Shown: in pieces, positions 1 through 8,470 of the stretch
Layout of the letters: each line of letters begins with the position of its first letter
How positions within the stretch are numbered: position 1 is the stretch's first letter
Origin: Mucilaginibacter sp. L294
Lineage (GTDB): Bacteria > Bacteroidota > Bacteroidia > Sphingobacteriales > Sphingobacteriaceae
Direction of reading: 5' to 3'
Length of the DNA: 64,000 nucleotides
NCBI RefSeq assembly: GCF_001636615.1
Contig: NZ_LGEK01000019.1
Span: forward strand, 124,001-188,000
Notes under the pieces: generated by a model
The model's input: only the letters and a program-made list of their open reading frames with translations
What the model was told of the DNA's origin: nothing
Databases searched by the model: none
Translations under genes and position numbers: made by a program

Positions 1-151
1 CTTTTACTGTGAATTTCTGCGTGGTAAAATCGGCCTCTGTTCTTGCGCCCGATTCGGCATTCGCCCGGTCAAAGCTGTTGAAGATCCAAAAGGTTACTCC
101 GCCCATTACCAAAAAAACAAATACAATTCCGAGAATAATTTTCTTAGTCAT
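1..151 (-). CDS. N-terminal part of a small membrane-anchored protein (runs off the window)
   Basis: Only the first 50 codons are inside the window, reading leftward from an ATG at 151. The product begins MTKKIILGIVFVFLVMGGV, a single hydrophobic segment at about residues 4-23 that would act as a membrane anchor or uncleaved signal. A polar stretch (NSFDRANAESGARTEADF) follows. The frame stays open to the window edge. I do not recognise the family; some small anchored Bacteroidota proteins with a C-terminal OB-like domain begin this way, but the domain itself is not visible here. Confidence 0.6.
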   Translation of the reverse strand, partial: MTKKIILGIVFVFLVMGGVTFWIFNSFDRANAESGARTEADFTTQKFTVK

Positions 152-309
152 TTTTTGATCTTAATTGAATAGGTAAACGGTTGATAAATGCATTCCATTA
201 AGGGGTGGATACACATACTATAAAGTTTTAAATCAAAAAAAAGTTTTTAGGGCATTGATTTATAAGGATAATTCGCATGATTTTCTTCTTTACTTATACT
301 GGGCGAGGA

Positions 310-1107
310 TTAAGCCAGCCCCTTATCCTTTTTAGGGTTAAAATATCGAAGCAGAAAAACGGCCAGGATAGCGCTTCCAATCCTGATGGAGTTCCCGATC
401 CAACCGGTTGCGGCGGTATCTGAAACCGAAAACATTGTCCACGCGGCATTTAGCGAGGCGTGGAATATAAAGCCGCTCCAGATGGTGTAGCCGTCCATGG
501 CATCTAATATCACAAATACTACAGCGCCCAAAAATGTGATGCCCAAAACCTGTAGGGCGATGGCACTTGTATCGCCGCCTGCCGAAAGCCAATGGATCCA
601 CCCGAATGCAATAGCCTGCAATAATATAGCAGGTGCCATACGCCAGCCTAATGCCCGGCGGGTAAACAAGAAACCGAAGCCGCGGTAAACCAATTCTTCG
701 GCAAGGGGGAAGATGATGGCCAGCATAACAATATCCAGCAGGGAAATATCCTTAACAAGGGGGCCTTGCAAGGCTAAACCGAGCCAGCAGGGGATGGTAG
801 CAATGAGGGTAAGTATTGGCCCCTTAAAGCCATTCCATGTAATACCCAAAGCTTTAGCCACATTGCCGGCAGGCTGGGGGATAAGTATAATACCAGCTAC
901 AATTGCAAACAATACTGCGCTTAAATTATCTGCAATGGCACCACCATACGGAATTGGAAACCCCGGTATTTTTACCCCAGCCCATTGTGCAATATCGCGG
1001 ATGTTTAATGCGCAGAATAGTACAAAAGTTACAAGCAGCCAGGAAGCTACTTTTTTGCCAGGGCTAAATGTTGTTGCTGGTGCAGTTGAATGATCGTGTA
1101 GGTTCAT
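310..1107 (-). CDS. CPBP family intramembrane metalloprotease (CAAX/Abi type)
   Basis: A 265-residue polytopic membrane protein with the three motifs of the CPBP (PF02517) family: EELVYRGF with E137, E138 and R142; the FGWIHW segment with H172; and HASLN with H216 and N220. The glutamates and histidines are the expected metal ligands and catalytic residues. It has about seven hydrophobic segments. Members cleave substrates within the membrane or serve in bacteriocin immunity; nothing nearby identifies the substrate. The gene is transcribed alone, divergently from the MazG-like gene, with a 140-bp shared upstream region. Confidence 0.85.
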   Translation of the reverse strand: MNLHDHSTAPATTFSPGKKVASWLLVTFVLFCALNIRDIAQWAGVKIPGFPIPYGGAIADNLSAVLFAIVAGIILIPQPAGNVAKALGITWNGFKGPILTLIATIPCWLGLALQGPLVKDISLLDIVMLAIIFPLAEELVYRGFGFLFTRRALGWRMAPAILLQAIAFGWIHWLSAGGDTSAIALQVLGITFLGAVVFVILDAMDGYTIWSGFIFHASLNAAWTMFSVSDTAATGWIGNSIRIGSAILAVFLLRYFNPKKDKGLA

Positions 1108-1247
1108 AAAGGTTAAGTTTTGGTATCAACTTTTAAGACGGCATTTTTTAAAAAAGGGTTGCAAGGTATTTCATGGTTTTAATTATTCAGGAAGATACAA
1201 ATAGAATTAAATACCATAATTTTACGGCAATACATTTTTAATACAAC

Positions 1248-1712
1248 ATGGAAGAACCAAGAGCATTAAACCAGGTAGCAGAGTTTCATAAAACGTTTAA
1301 ACACCCGGTAATTGATAAACCAGCCATCCCATCTAAAGAAAGAAGCGCTTTAAGGGTATCATTACTGGCCGAAGAAGTAAAAGAGCTACAGGAAGCCATT
1401 GATGATAACAACCTGGTAGAAATTGCCGATGCCCTTTGCGATATACAATACGTTTTGGCCGGCGCCATCCTTGAATTTGGCCTGGGCGAAAAGTTTAAGG
1501 CCCTGTTTGATGAGGTGCACCGCTCAAACATGAGCAAAGCCTGCAAAACAGTTGAGGAAGCAAACGATACCATCGCCCACTACAAGCAAAGGGACGGCAG
1601 CGAAGCTCATTATAAAGAGGAGGATGCTTTGTTTTTGGTTTACCGTACTAACGATAACAAGACCCTGAAATCAATTAATTATTCGCCTGCGGATTTAAAA
1701 AGCATCCTGTAA
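1248..1712 (+). CDS. MazG-like nucleoside triphosphate pyrophosphohydrolase
   Basis: A 154-residue all-alpha NTP pyrophosphohydrolase. The metal-binding EExxE motif lies in LLAEEVKELQEA (about residues 41-52), and the second acidic helix is EIADALCDIQYVLAG (about 58-72), together the signature of the MazG/PRA-PH/dUTPase-like superfamily. Such enzymes hydrolyse (d)NTPs to NMP plus pyrophosphate and are often house-cleaning enzymes. The stop codon overlaps the start of rlmF (TAATG), so the two are translationally coupled. Substrate is not predictable from sequence. The conserved core and the position within an operon make the call firm at superfamily level. Confidence 0.8.
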   Translation: MEEPRALNQVAEFHKTFKHPVIDKPAIPSKERSALRVSLLAEEVKELQEAIDDNNLVEIADALCDIQYVLAGAILEFGLGEKFKALFDEVHRSNMSKACKTVEEANDTIAHYKQRDGSEAHYKEEDALFLVYRTNDNKTLKSINYSPADLKSIL

Positions 1713-2635
1713 TGGCAGGCCAACCACAAAATACCAGCGAAGAAAAAACAAACCTGCACCCGCGCAATTTGCACCGGGGGCGGTATGATTTCCAGGCGTT
1801 AATAAAAGCTTTGCCCGCGCTTCGCGAATTTGTTGTACAAAACGAACGCGATGAGCTATCCATTAACTTTACCGACCCCGAAGCGGTAAAAACGCTTAAT
1901 AAAGCCTTGCTGAAATTGCATTACGGTATAGCACAATGGGATATCCCCGAAGGGTTTTTATGCCCGCCTATACCCGGCCGGGCCGATTATATCCATTACA
2001 TAGCCGATGTTTTAGCAGAAGCAAATAACGGCGTTGTGCCTACCGGCAATAGTATTAAAGTATTGGATGTTGGCGTTGGCGCCAACTGCATTTACCCGCT
2101 TATTGGCCACAAGGCCTACGGTTGGAATTTTGTTGGCAGCGAGGCCGACTACATAGCTGTTGCCGCAGCAAAAAAGATAATAGATGATAATAACCTCACT
2201 TCGGCTATAGATATCCGCAGGCAAACATCGTATGCGAATATTTTTGAAGGGATAATTAAGCCCGGCGAAAAATTTGATATAACCATGTGCAACCCGCCGT
2301 TCCATTCATCATCAAAAGAGGTTAAGGAAAAATCGAGCCGCAAGTGGAAAAACCTGGGGGAGGACAAAGGTGCCGAACTAAACTTTGGCGGCCGTAATAA
2401 CGAACTTTGGTGCGAAGGCGGGGAGCCCCGTTTCCTGAATAAAATGATGAGCGAGAGCAAGGAGTTTGCCCGGTCATGCAGGTGGTTCTCATCATTGATA
2501 TCGCAGAAAACCACACTACCCGGCTGCTATAAATCGCTTGATTATTTAGGCGCTAAGGAGGTGAAAACCATCTCTATGTCGCAAGGCCAGAAAACCAACC
2601 GCATTTTGGTGTGGACGTTTCAGGACATAGCGTAA
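1712..2635 (+). CDS. rlmF: 23S rRNA (adenine(1618)-N6)-methyltransferase RlmF
   Basis: A 307-residue Rossmann-fold methyltransferase. The SAM-binding loop is VLDVGVGANCIYPLIG (about residues 117-132) and the amino-methyltransferase catalytic motif is NPPFHSS (194-200), where the NPPF tetrad is diagnostic of N6-adenine methylation. The N-terminal LHPRNLHRGRYDF is characteristic of RlmF. The enzyme methylates A1618 of 23S rRNA before or during large-subunit assembly. The ATG overlaps the upstream stop by one base. Length and motifs match the family. Confidence 0.92.
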   Translation: MAGQPQNTSEEKTNLHPRNLHRGRYDFQALIKALPALREFVVQNERDELSINFTDPEAVKTLNKALLKLHYGIAQWDIPEGFLCPPIPGRADYIHYIADVLAEANNGVVPTGNSIKVLDVGVGANCIYPLIGHKAYGWNFVGSEADYIAVAAAKKIIDDNNLTSAIDIRRQTSYANIFEGIIKPGEKFDITMCNPPFHSSSKEVKEKSSRKWKNLGEDKGAELNFGGRNNELWCEGGEPRFLNKMMSESKEFARSCRWFSSLISQKTTLPGCYKSLDYLGAKEVKTISMSQGQKTNRILVWTFQDIA

Positions 2636-2723
2636 TTATCATACAGAACCCCTTTCCTTATCAATTAGAAGTACTACATTAGGTAACCAATTACAAGATC
2701 GGAGGATCTAAAATTTACTGCTT

Positions 2724-4157
2724 ATGAAAAGGAAGATCGGCTGCACACTTGCAGGTCTGTTATTAGTTTTTTGCGCGATGGCACAAAAAAAGAAAGCTGT
2801 TACACCTGGCGAAAAAAATTCAATAGCGCCGGTAGGCATCATCAAAAACATTAGTGATTCGGCATTGCTTGATATTGTGCAAAGGCAAACCTTTCGTTTT
2901 TTTTGGCATTACGCCCACCCCGTTAGTGGCCTGGCAAGAGAACGCGATAATACCGTTAAAGCCCAGTATTATTGGGATTATATTAATGAAGCTTATGATG
3001 AACCTAACCTAAGCAAGGGGACCTTTGGCCCCGAAGCCTGCGCCATCGGCGGCACGGGTATGGGGGTATTAAGTACAGTTGTTGCTGTAAACCGAGGCTG
3101 GATAGGGCGGGATACCGCTGTAAAGCGCCTCATAAAAATTGTCGATTTTTTAATTAAAGCCGACTGCTATCACGGCATATACCCGCACTTTATGAACGGT
3201 GCTACAGGTAAAACCATTGCTTTCGATAGGATTGATGATGGTGCAGATATTGTAGAAACATCATATCTGCTGATGGGCCTTTTGGGTGCAAAAGAATACT
3301 TTAACGGCAATACGCTCCAGGAAAAATATTTCCGTAAACGCGTACAGCAGATGTGGGATGCCGCTAACTGGAACTGGCATAGCAACGGCGATAATAAAAG
3401 TTTGTACTGGCATTGGAGCCCCAATAACGATTTCCAGATGAACTTCCCGGTAGTTGGGTATGATGAGGCGTTGATCACCTACATCATGTCGGCATCATCG
3501 CCAACACATCCCATATCAAAAGAACTTTACGAAAACAGCTGGGTAAAAAGCAGCAGCTGGAAAAATGGCGAAAGCTACTACGGGTACGAGCTGCCATTGG
3601 GCAAGTTTGATAAGGGCGGCCCTTTGTTTTTTGAGCAATACACCTATATGGGGATAGACCCCCATGGGCTGACTGATGACCACGGGATAGACTATGCTGT
3701 ACAAACAAAAAACCACACACTGATAAATCGTGCCTATTGCATAGAGAACCCAAAACATTACAAAGGTTACGGCGAAAATTGCTGGGGGCTAACTGCAGGC
3801 GATAGTTACAAAGGTTACGTAGCCCATTGCCCCGAGGTTGATTATGGGGTGATACAGCCAACGGCAGCTTTGTCGTCCTTCCCTTATACGCCGCAATATT
3901 CTATGCAGGCGCTTAAACATTTTTATTATGACCTGGGCGACAAGATATGGGGGCCATACGGTTTTGCCGATGGCTTTAGCGAATCGCATAACTGGTGCGC
4001 CAAAACACATTTGGCTATTGACCAGGGGCCAATTGTAGTGATGATAGAAAATTACCGCAGCGGCCTGATCTGGAAACTGCTGATGAAAAATCCGGATATA
4101 CAAAAAGGATTAAAACGCCTGGGCTTTAAAAGCAAATGGATAAAAGAGGACAAATAA
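2724..4157 (+). CDS. Secreted glucoamylase-like (PF10091) protein, probable GH144 endo-beta-1,2-glucanase
   Basis: A 477-residue protein with an N-terminal signal peptide (KRKIGCTLAGLLLVFCAMAQ) and a single PF10091 domain, recognisable from FRFFWHYAHPVSGLARERD near residue 57 and the Trp/Tyr-rich (alpha/alpha)6-barrel segments WHWSPNNDFQMNFPVVGYDE and FADGFSESHNWCAKTHLAID. Single-domain PF10091 proteins from Bacteroidota include characterised endo-beta-1,2-glucanases (GH144), which degrade cyclic or linear beta-1,2-glucan in the periplasm. The substrate is inferred from family only. It is a monocistronic gene ending at a strong bidirectional terminator. Confidence 0.8.
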   Translation: MKRKIGCTLAGLLLVFCAMAQKKKAVTPGEKNSIAPVGIIKNISDSALLDIVQRQTFRFFWHYAHPVSGLARERDNTVKAQYYWDYINEAYDEPNLSKGTFGPEACAIGGTGMGVLSTVVAVNRGWIGRDTAVKRLIKIVDFLIKADCYHGIYPHFMNGATGKTIAFDRIDDGADIVETSYLLMGLLGAKEYFNGNTLQEKYFRKRVQQMWDAANWNWHSNGDNKSLYWHWSPNNDFQMNFPVVGYDEALITYIMSASSPTHPISKELYENSWVKSSSWKNGESYYGYELPLGKFDKGGPLFFEQYTYMGIDPHGLTDDHGIDYAVQTKNHTLINRAYCIENPKHYKGYGENCWGLTAGDSYKGYVAHCPEVDYGVIQPTAALSSFPYTPQYSMQALKHFYYDLGDKIWGPYGFADGFSESHNWCAKTHLAIDQGPIVVMIENYRSGLIWKLLMKNPDIQKGLKRLGFKSKWIKEDK

Positions 4158-4196
4158 AAAACCAGCCTTAGCATTTGCTAAAGGCTGGTTTTTTTA
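4156..4196. terminator. Bidirectional rho-independent terminator
   Basis: The arm AACCAGCCTTAGC (4160-4172) and the arm GCTAAAGGCTGGTT (4177-4190) pair with one bulged base around an ATTT loop. A T-run follows on the plus strand and an A-run precedes on the other side, so it can serve both the PF10091 gene and the convergent gene at 4206. Confidence 0.85.
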
Positions 4197-4205
4197 TCTG
4201 CCGCT

Positions 4206-6032
4206 TTACCCCTGTAACGCGCCGGCCACTGCAGGCGTTACAGGGATAAGCAAAGTATTCGGGTCGGAGATATAACCCATAATGTAGAGGGTTTTTTCGC
4301 CGCCGCCTGCACCGGCATATAAACGTGTTTTATCCATCCGCAGGGCGCTGGTGCCATTGCCTATCTGCTTTGAAAGTTGCGATAACGACCAGTTAGGGCC
4401 AATATACAATACTACCAATACACCACGTGTATCGCGCATATTTGTATCGGTTGTGATATAAATAAGGTTACCATCAACAATAATATTTTGCATGTAGAAA
4501 GGGTAATACTGTTGTAATACCTTAGTTGGTACATCAGTAGATGCGTCAAATATCCTCACCTGTGTATCGCCGCAGCAAAAATAAAGCAGGTTATCTTTCA
4601 TAAACATCGGCGATTTTGCGCCATTACCGCTTACCGGCTCGGTACTTACACTTTTTACAATCGTTTTGGTAGCAATGTCAATCACCTTTAAGCTGAACTT
4701 ACCTTCATCATTGAGCCATGCGGTGGTATATATTTTCCCGTTTTTTACTTTAATACCATTACCAACCATGCTTCCTATACCCTGCATGCCAATAGCAAGG
4801 GTTATATCACTCTCAAAGGTGAAAGTTTTAAGGTTTATCACCTTGGTTGTAAAACCAGGGGTGCCAAGCGCCATAAACATGGCGTACAAATAATCACCGT
4901 CAATATCATAGCCCACCAGCATCCCCATCCTGAAATAACCAGTCCCCGGAGGCCCCCACGATAGACGGCCCACCTCTGACGGCGCATCGTCCAACCGGAT
5001 CTTAATAAAATCCCAACGCGACTCGTCGCTCTTTGCCATAGAAGCAGTATAAGCAAATCCGTCCTTTTCGGCCATGATCCAGTTAAGGCGTACATCGCCG
5101 GGCTTAAACTCATTTATTTTTTGCGCTGTTGCGGGGTTTATAGTTAAAAATTTAGGCTCGCTTTGCATACCTGCCTGCACATACACGCGGTCGCCTTTTG
5201 GCAAAATATCCATTACATCGCTATCCAGCTGAAGCGTATTTTGCAAAACGGTTTTTGGCGCGTACTTCATGTACAGTTTTACCTCTTCGTTCATATACGC
5301 AACATAACTGTTGAAATATTCAGACGCCCGGGGGTCAGTAGCGTCTTTATAATGATACGCCTCGATGATCAGCATAAGCGCTTTTACCTGCAGGCCATAA
5401 TAATACATAAATTGTGTATGGATGATAGCCGCATATTCATCCAATGATTTAGAGGCCTTAAAAGCAACACGCGTACCCAGCGATGTCATATTTTCGGCAC
5501 CTGAGCCTATAACGGTTAAATTGTTTTTAATAGCCAGGAAAGCATTAGGGATAGTATTCTGAATAATTTTCACCATCTCATCCAGTTCAGATTTGTCGGC
5601 TTTACCGGGCTCTATCTTCGCTGCCATGGTAAGGCGGTCAAAAGCTGCATCAATATTTGCAGCATGTGTGTTAAGTGCTTGTACTGCCGTGAAATATTTG
5701 GCCCCATCAATTTCGGCTTTGATAACGTCAACAGCTGCACTTAGTGCGGTGCTAAGTGCGTCAATTTTGCTTTCAATAACTTTAAGTTCCTTGTATTGCT
5801 TTTCAAGGGCCTCTTTAACCTCGTCTTTTGGTTCGGGGCCGGGGCCAAGGCCTACCAGGTTCATGATCCAGCCGGTAGCTTTCTTTTTTATTTTTCCTAC
5901 TACAGCATCTTTTAGATCACCCAGGATCGATTGGAAGATATCGGTATCCTTATCTCCCATAAGCAGGGGGCGCTTTTCGGGCTGAGCCTTTTGAAGGGCA
6001 AGCATGCCCTCAAATTCTTTTTGAATATCCAT
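4206..6032 (-). CDS. Two-domain protein: helical, pore-forming-toxin-like N-terminus and beta-propeller-like C-terminus
   Basis: A 608-residue protein I cannot assign to a family. Residues 1-275 are almost entirely helical: an amphipathic segment around 34-58 (SILGDLKDAVVGKIKKK), a short Gly/Pro linker, a coiled coil (EVKEALEKQYKELKVIESKI), a hydrophobic helix (ALSTALSAAVDVIKAEID) and a later aromatic helix (QFMYYYGLQVKALMLIIEAY). This is the arrangement seen in alpha-helical pore-forming toxins such as the Cry N-terminal domain. Residues 280-600 show repeated beta-rich blocks (GDYLYAMF, NGKIYTTAWLN, DNLLYFCCGD, GNLIYITTD) that suggest a beta-propeller. There is no signal peptide. It stands alone, convergent with the glucanase gene. 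The toxin reading is inference. Confidence 0.55.
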   Translation of the reverse strand: MDIQKEFEGMLALQKAQPEKRPLLMGDKDTDIFQSILGDLKDAVVGKIKKKATGWIMNLVGLGPGPEPKDEVKEALEKQYKELKVIESKIDALSTALSAAVDVIKAEIDGAKYFTAVQALNTHAANIDAAFDRLTMAAKIEPGKADKSELDEMVKIIQNTIPNAFLAIKNNLTVIGSGAENMTSLGTRVAFKASKSLDEYAAIIHTQFMYYYGLQVKALMLIIEAYHYKDATDPRASEYFNSYVAYMNEEVKLYMKYAPKTVLQNTLQLDSDVMDILPKGDRVYVQAGMQSEPKFLTINPATAQKINEFKPGDVRLNWIMAEKDGFAYTASMAKSDESRWDFIKIRLDDAPSEVGRLSWGPPGTGYFRMGMLVGYDIDGDYLYAMFMALGTPGFTTKVINLKTFTFESDITLAIGMQGIGSMVGNGIKVKNGKIYTTAWLNDEGKFSLKVIDIATKTIVKSVSTEPVSGNGAKSPMFMKDNLLYFCCGDTQVRIFDASTDVPTKVLQQYYPFYMQNIIVDGNLIYITTDTNMRDTRGVLVVLYIGPNWSLSQLSKQIGNGTSALRMDKTRLYAGAGGGEKTLYIMGYISDPNTLLIPVTPAVAGALQG

Positions 6033-6137
6033 TGTTTTTGTGATTGGTTTGGTGACACTAATTTACCAAAACAAAAACGCACATAAAAAGCTAATTTTAG
6101 CTTAAAATAAATCCGCTAAAAAGGGTGAATCAGGTAA

Positions 6138-6635
6138 TTAATTTAATGATTTTTGCTTTACTGGCACCCAAATTTCTTCTTCCGATTCCGGGTCTTCATT
6201 TTTGTACTTAGCACCCAGCACCTCAAAATGCGGGCGCTTATCAAGCTCATAACCCGATTGCGGCAGCCACTCGTAAAAAATGTATTTAAATGTTGGGGCG
6301 AATGCACTTGCTGCACCTTTGTAATTAAAAACAGCAGACACGCCCCCGGGCAAGGTAAAGGTTTGCATGCCTTTCGGTGCATTGGTGTGATCTGTTACCT
6401 CAACCGCAGCCCATTTTTGGAATGGTGTATTGGGTGTAAAGTCTTTAAAATCTAAAGCATCGTCATAAACCTGCATACTTATCAGGTCGGTGTTCAGGCT
6501 GTTTTTTATTTCCTTGCGGCGGGGCATAAAATTTTGCCACAGCTCGCGGGTTTTATTGTTGGCGATGCTCATGGTTATTGGGGTGCCAATTAACCATTTT
6601 TGGGCTATAGTTTGGATGCGCGGTTGTAAATTCAT
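6138..6635 (-). CDS. GyrI-like / AraC effector-binding domain protein
   Basis: A 165-residue stand-alone SHS2/GyrI-like small-molecule-binding domain. Family features are the central AAVEVTD strand, the FTLPGGVSAVFNYKG segment (about residues 94-108), the helix FKYIFYEWLPQSGYEL, and the terminal RPHFEVLG...EEIWVPVK strand ending (about 133-159). The domain occurs as the effector-binding part of BmrR/Rob regulators or alone, where it binds or hydrolyses small hydrophobic compounds. There is no DNA-binding domain here. It lies upstream in the same direction as nothing obvious and is separated from the DinB-like gene by a hairpin repeat. Confidence 0.8.
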   Translation of the reverse strand: MNLQPRIQTIAQKWLIGTPITMSIANNKTRELWQNFMPRRKEIKNSLNTDLISMQVYDDALDFKDFTPNTPFQKWAAVEVTDHTNAPKGMQTFTLPGGVSAVFNYKGAASAFAPTFKYIFYEWLPQSGYELDKRPHFEVLGAKYKNEDPESEEEIWVPVKQKSLN

Positions 6636-6705
6636 GACGATGATATTTAGCGCAATATAATATTGTCATCCAAAATAATTGTTATAGTGGATGAAGCTGT
6701 CATGG

Positions 6706-6753
6706 TGAGCCTGTCGAACCATTAGCAAAGTTGCTAAGTCTTCGACAGGCTCA
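6706..6753. repeat. Palindromic intergenic repeat, TGAGCCTGTCGAA type
   Basis: TGAGCCTGTCGAA (6706-6718) and its exact complement TTCGACAGGCTCA (6741-6753) enclose a second small palindrome TTAGCAA-ag-TTGCTAA (6722-6737), giving a two-tier hairpin between two same-strand genes. The outer arms extend imperfectly (GTCA...TGAC). It may act as a REP-like element or a transcript 3' end. Confidence 0.75.
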
Positions 6754-6772
6754 GACTGACACAAGAGGGGAA

Positions 6773-7282
6773 TTAAAACCTATCCCAGAACGCAGGCGGC
6801 TCAATACCCAGGGCACGCAGGTAAACGTAACCTTGCCCGCGGTGGTGGATCTCGTTATCAAAAAGGTACTGCAATGTGTTGATAATGGTGTTAGGGTACT
6901 GGCCAAAAGCCGCCTCAGTTTCAAAAAAACGTTCGGCAGATATTTGCGGCCATAAAACATCTATCTGTTCGGTTACCTCGTCCCAGGCTTCCAACAGCTC
7001 GGCTTTGGTAGTCAGGTTAATTTCATCGTTAAAATGGTCAAGGGCTGGCGTGGTTTCCCATTTGCCGGTAACAATACCGTTCATGCCTGCGCTGGCCAAG
7101 CCTGTCATTTCGCCTGCCAATACATTGTAGGGGCGCATGCCGCCGATTGAAAATTCAAAAAGCTCTTTCTCGGGGAAGGCAGCTAAAACCCTGCGGCTTA
7201 ATGCGCGGTGCGCCTGCCAGTTTTTTAAAAAGTCCTGAGAGGTTATTACCGGGGTGTTTGTTGTTGCTGTTGTGTTTGTCAT
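6773..7282 (-). CDS. DinB family protein
   Basis: A 169-residue four-helix-bundle protein of the DinB/YfiT superfamily. The helix LKNWQAHRALSRRVLAAFPEK near the N-terminus and the C-terminal LFDNEIHHRGQGYVYLRALG (about residues 138-157), with the HHRGQ motif carrying conserved metal-ligand histidines, are typical. Superfamily members are metal-dependent thiol transferases or hydrolases, but the substrate of this one cannot be told. The Thr/Asn-rich first dozen residues (TNTTATTNTPV) are probably an unstructured lead-in. It is transcribed alone. Confidence 0.8.
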   Translation of the reverse strand: MTNTTATTNTPVITSQDFLKNWQAHRALSRRVLAAFPEKELFEFSIGGMRPYNVLAGEMTGLASAGMNGIVTGKWETTPALDHFNDEINLTTKAELLEAWDEVTEQIDVLWPQISAERFFETEAAFGQYPNTIINTLQYLFDNEIHHRGQGYVYLRALGIEPPAFWDRF

Positions 7283-7439
7283 GGTGTATCGTTTTAAGTT
7301 TATGATACAAAGAAACTACAGGCGAATGACAGCAGTATGTCAGTAGGGGTTGTAAAAAATTAGATAATGATAAATTATAATTAGTAAAAAAATAATAGCA
7401 GATTTATAGGAGTTAAAGCAACGGATAAACAACCTAAAC

Positions 7440-8465
7440 ATGTTCGGAATACAACACATAAAATTTGATTCAATGACTTACGTTATCCATTTTAAAAATG
7501 GAGATGTAAAAAGAGAGGGGCGGGGGCTTTCGTTTTTTTACTTCGCACCAAATAGCTCTATAATAGCCATACCAATGGGTAGTAATGATTTGCCTTTTAT
7601 TTTCAGCGAAACTACAAACGATTATCAGGCAGTAAATATACAAGGACAAATAAGCTATAAGATCAGCAAGCCCAAAGTATTGGCTGATGTTCTTGATTTT
7701 ACCGTTAATGATAATGGGCAGTACAAAAAAAATGATATTGAAAAACTAAATCAACGCATCATTAACGAAGCTCAAACGGCAACATCTGCCTATATACATA
7801 GTATAAAATTAAAGGATGCCATACGTTCGGCCAAACCTATAGAAGAACGGATAATGGAAGGGTTAAAAGCATCGCCAGCAATTGGTATGTTAGGGATTGA
7901 AATTTTAGGCGCTAACATATTGGGTGTTTCGGCAACTCCCGAAATGGCACGGGCTTTGGAAACAGATACCCGCGAAAAACTCCAGCAAGAAGCCGATCAG
8001 GCTATTTACGAGCGCCGTAATTTTGCAGTTGAACAAGAGCGAAGGATAAAGGAAACAGAATTGAACACCGAAATTGCTGTTGAAGAAAAACAAAAGCAGA
8101 TAGCCGAAAAAAGAATGGAATCCGAGGTGCAACGGGCAGATAATGACCGTAAGCTACGCGAGATGCAATTGGCTGCCGATATTGCAGTTGAGAACCAGCG
8201 TAAAGAGCTTATCCTACAGAAAACAGAGAATGAAAGAAAAGAAGCCGAAACCCAGGGTTTTGTTATAGAAACTACTTTAAAACCATACAAAGATATTGAC
8301 TGGAAAACGTTAACAGCACTCAATAACAATCCCGACCCTAAGTTTAATATTTCGCTGGCTTTTAGGCAACTTGCAGAAAATGCTGATAAAATAGGCAATC
8401 TTAACATAAGTCCTGATCTGTTGGATTCATTATTAAACGATAAGCGTAGCGATAGGCAGGAGTAA
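7440..8465 (+). CDS. SPFH/band 7 domain protein without membrane anchor
   Basis: A 341-residue protein with an N-terminal SPFH (band 7/prohibitin) domain at about residues 10-170 (QISYKISKP, EARAL-type junction MARALETDTREKLQQEAD) followed by a long charged coiled coil (about 175-280, rich in Glu, Lys, Arg and Gln). A short C-terminal domain (FNISLAFRQLAENADKI) completes it. There is no hydrophobic anchor or signal peptide, so it is likely a cytosolic oligomer or peripheral membrane scaffold. It lies 5 bp upstream of an NAD-kinase-like gene on the same strand, and the pair has no other operon partner. Function is unknown; a scaffold for the neighbouring enzyme is inference. Confidence 0.75.
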   Translation: MFGIQHIKFDSMTYVIHFKNGDVKREGRGLSFFYFAPNSSIIAIPMGSNDLPFIFSETTNDYQAVNIQGQISYKISKPKVLADVLDFTVNDNGQYKKNDIEKLNQRIINEAQTATSAYIHSIKLKDAIRSAKPIEERIMEGLKASPAIGMLGIEILGANILGVSATPEMARALETDTREKLQQEADQAIYERRNFAVEQERRIKETELNTEIAVEEKQKQIAEKRMESEVQRADNDRKLREMQLAADIAVENQRKELILQKTENERKEAETQGFVIETTLKPYKDIDWKTLTALNNNPDPKFNISLAFRQLAENADKIGNLNISPDLLDSLLNDKRSDRQE

Positions 8466-8470
8466 GAGAA

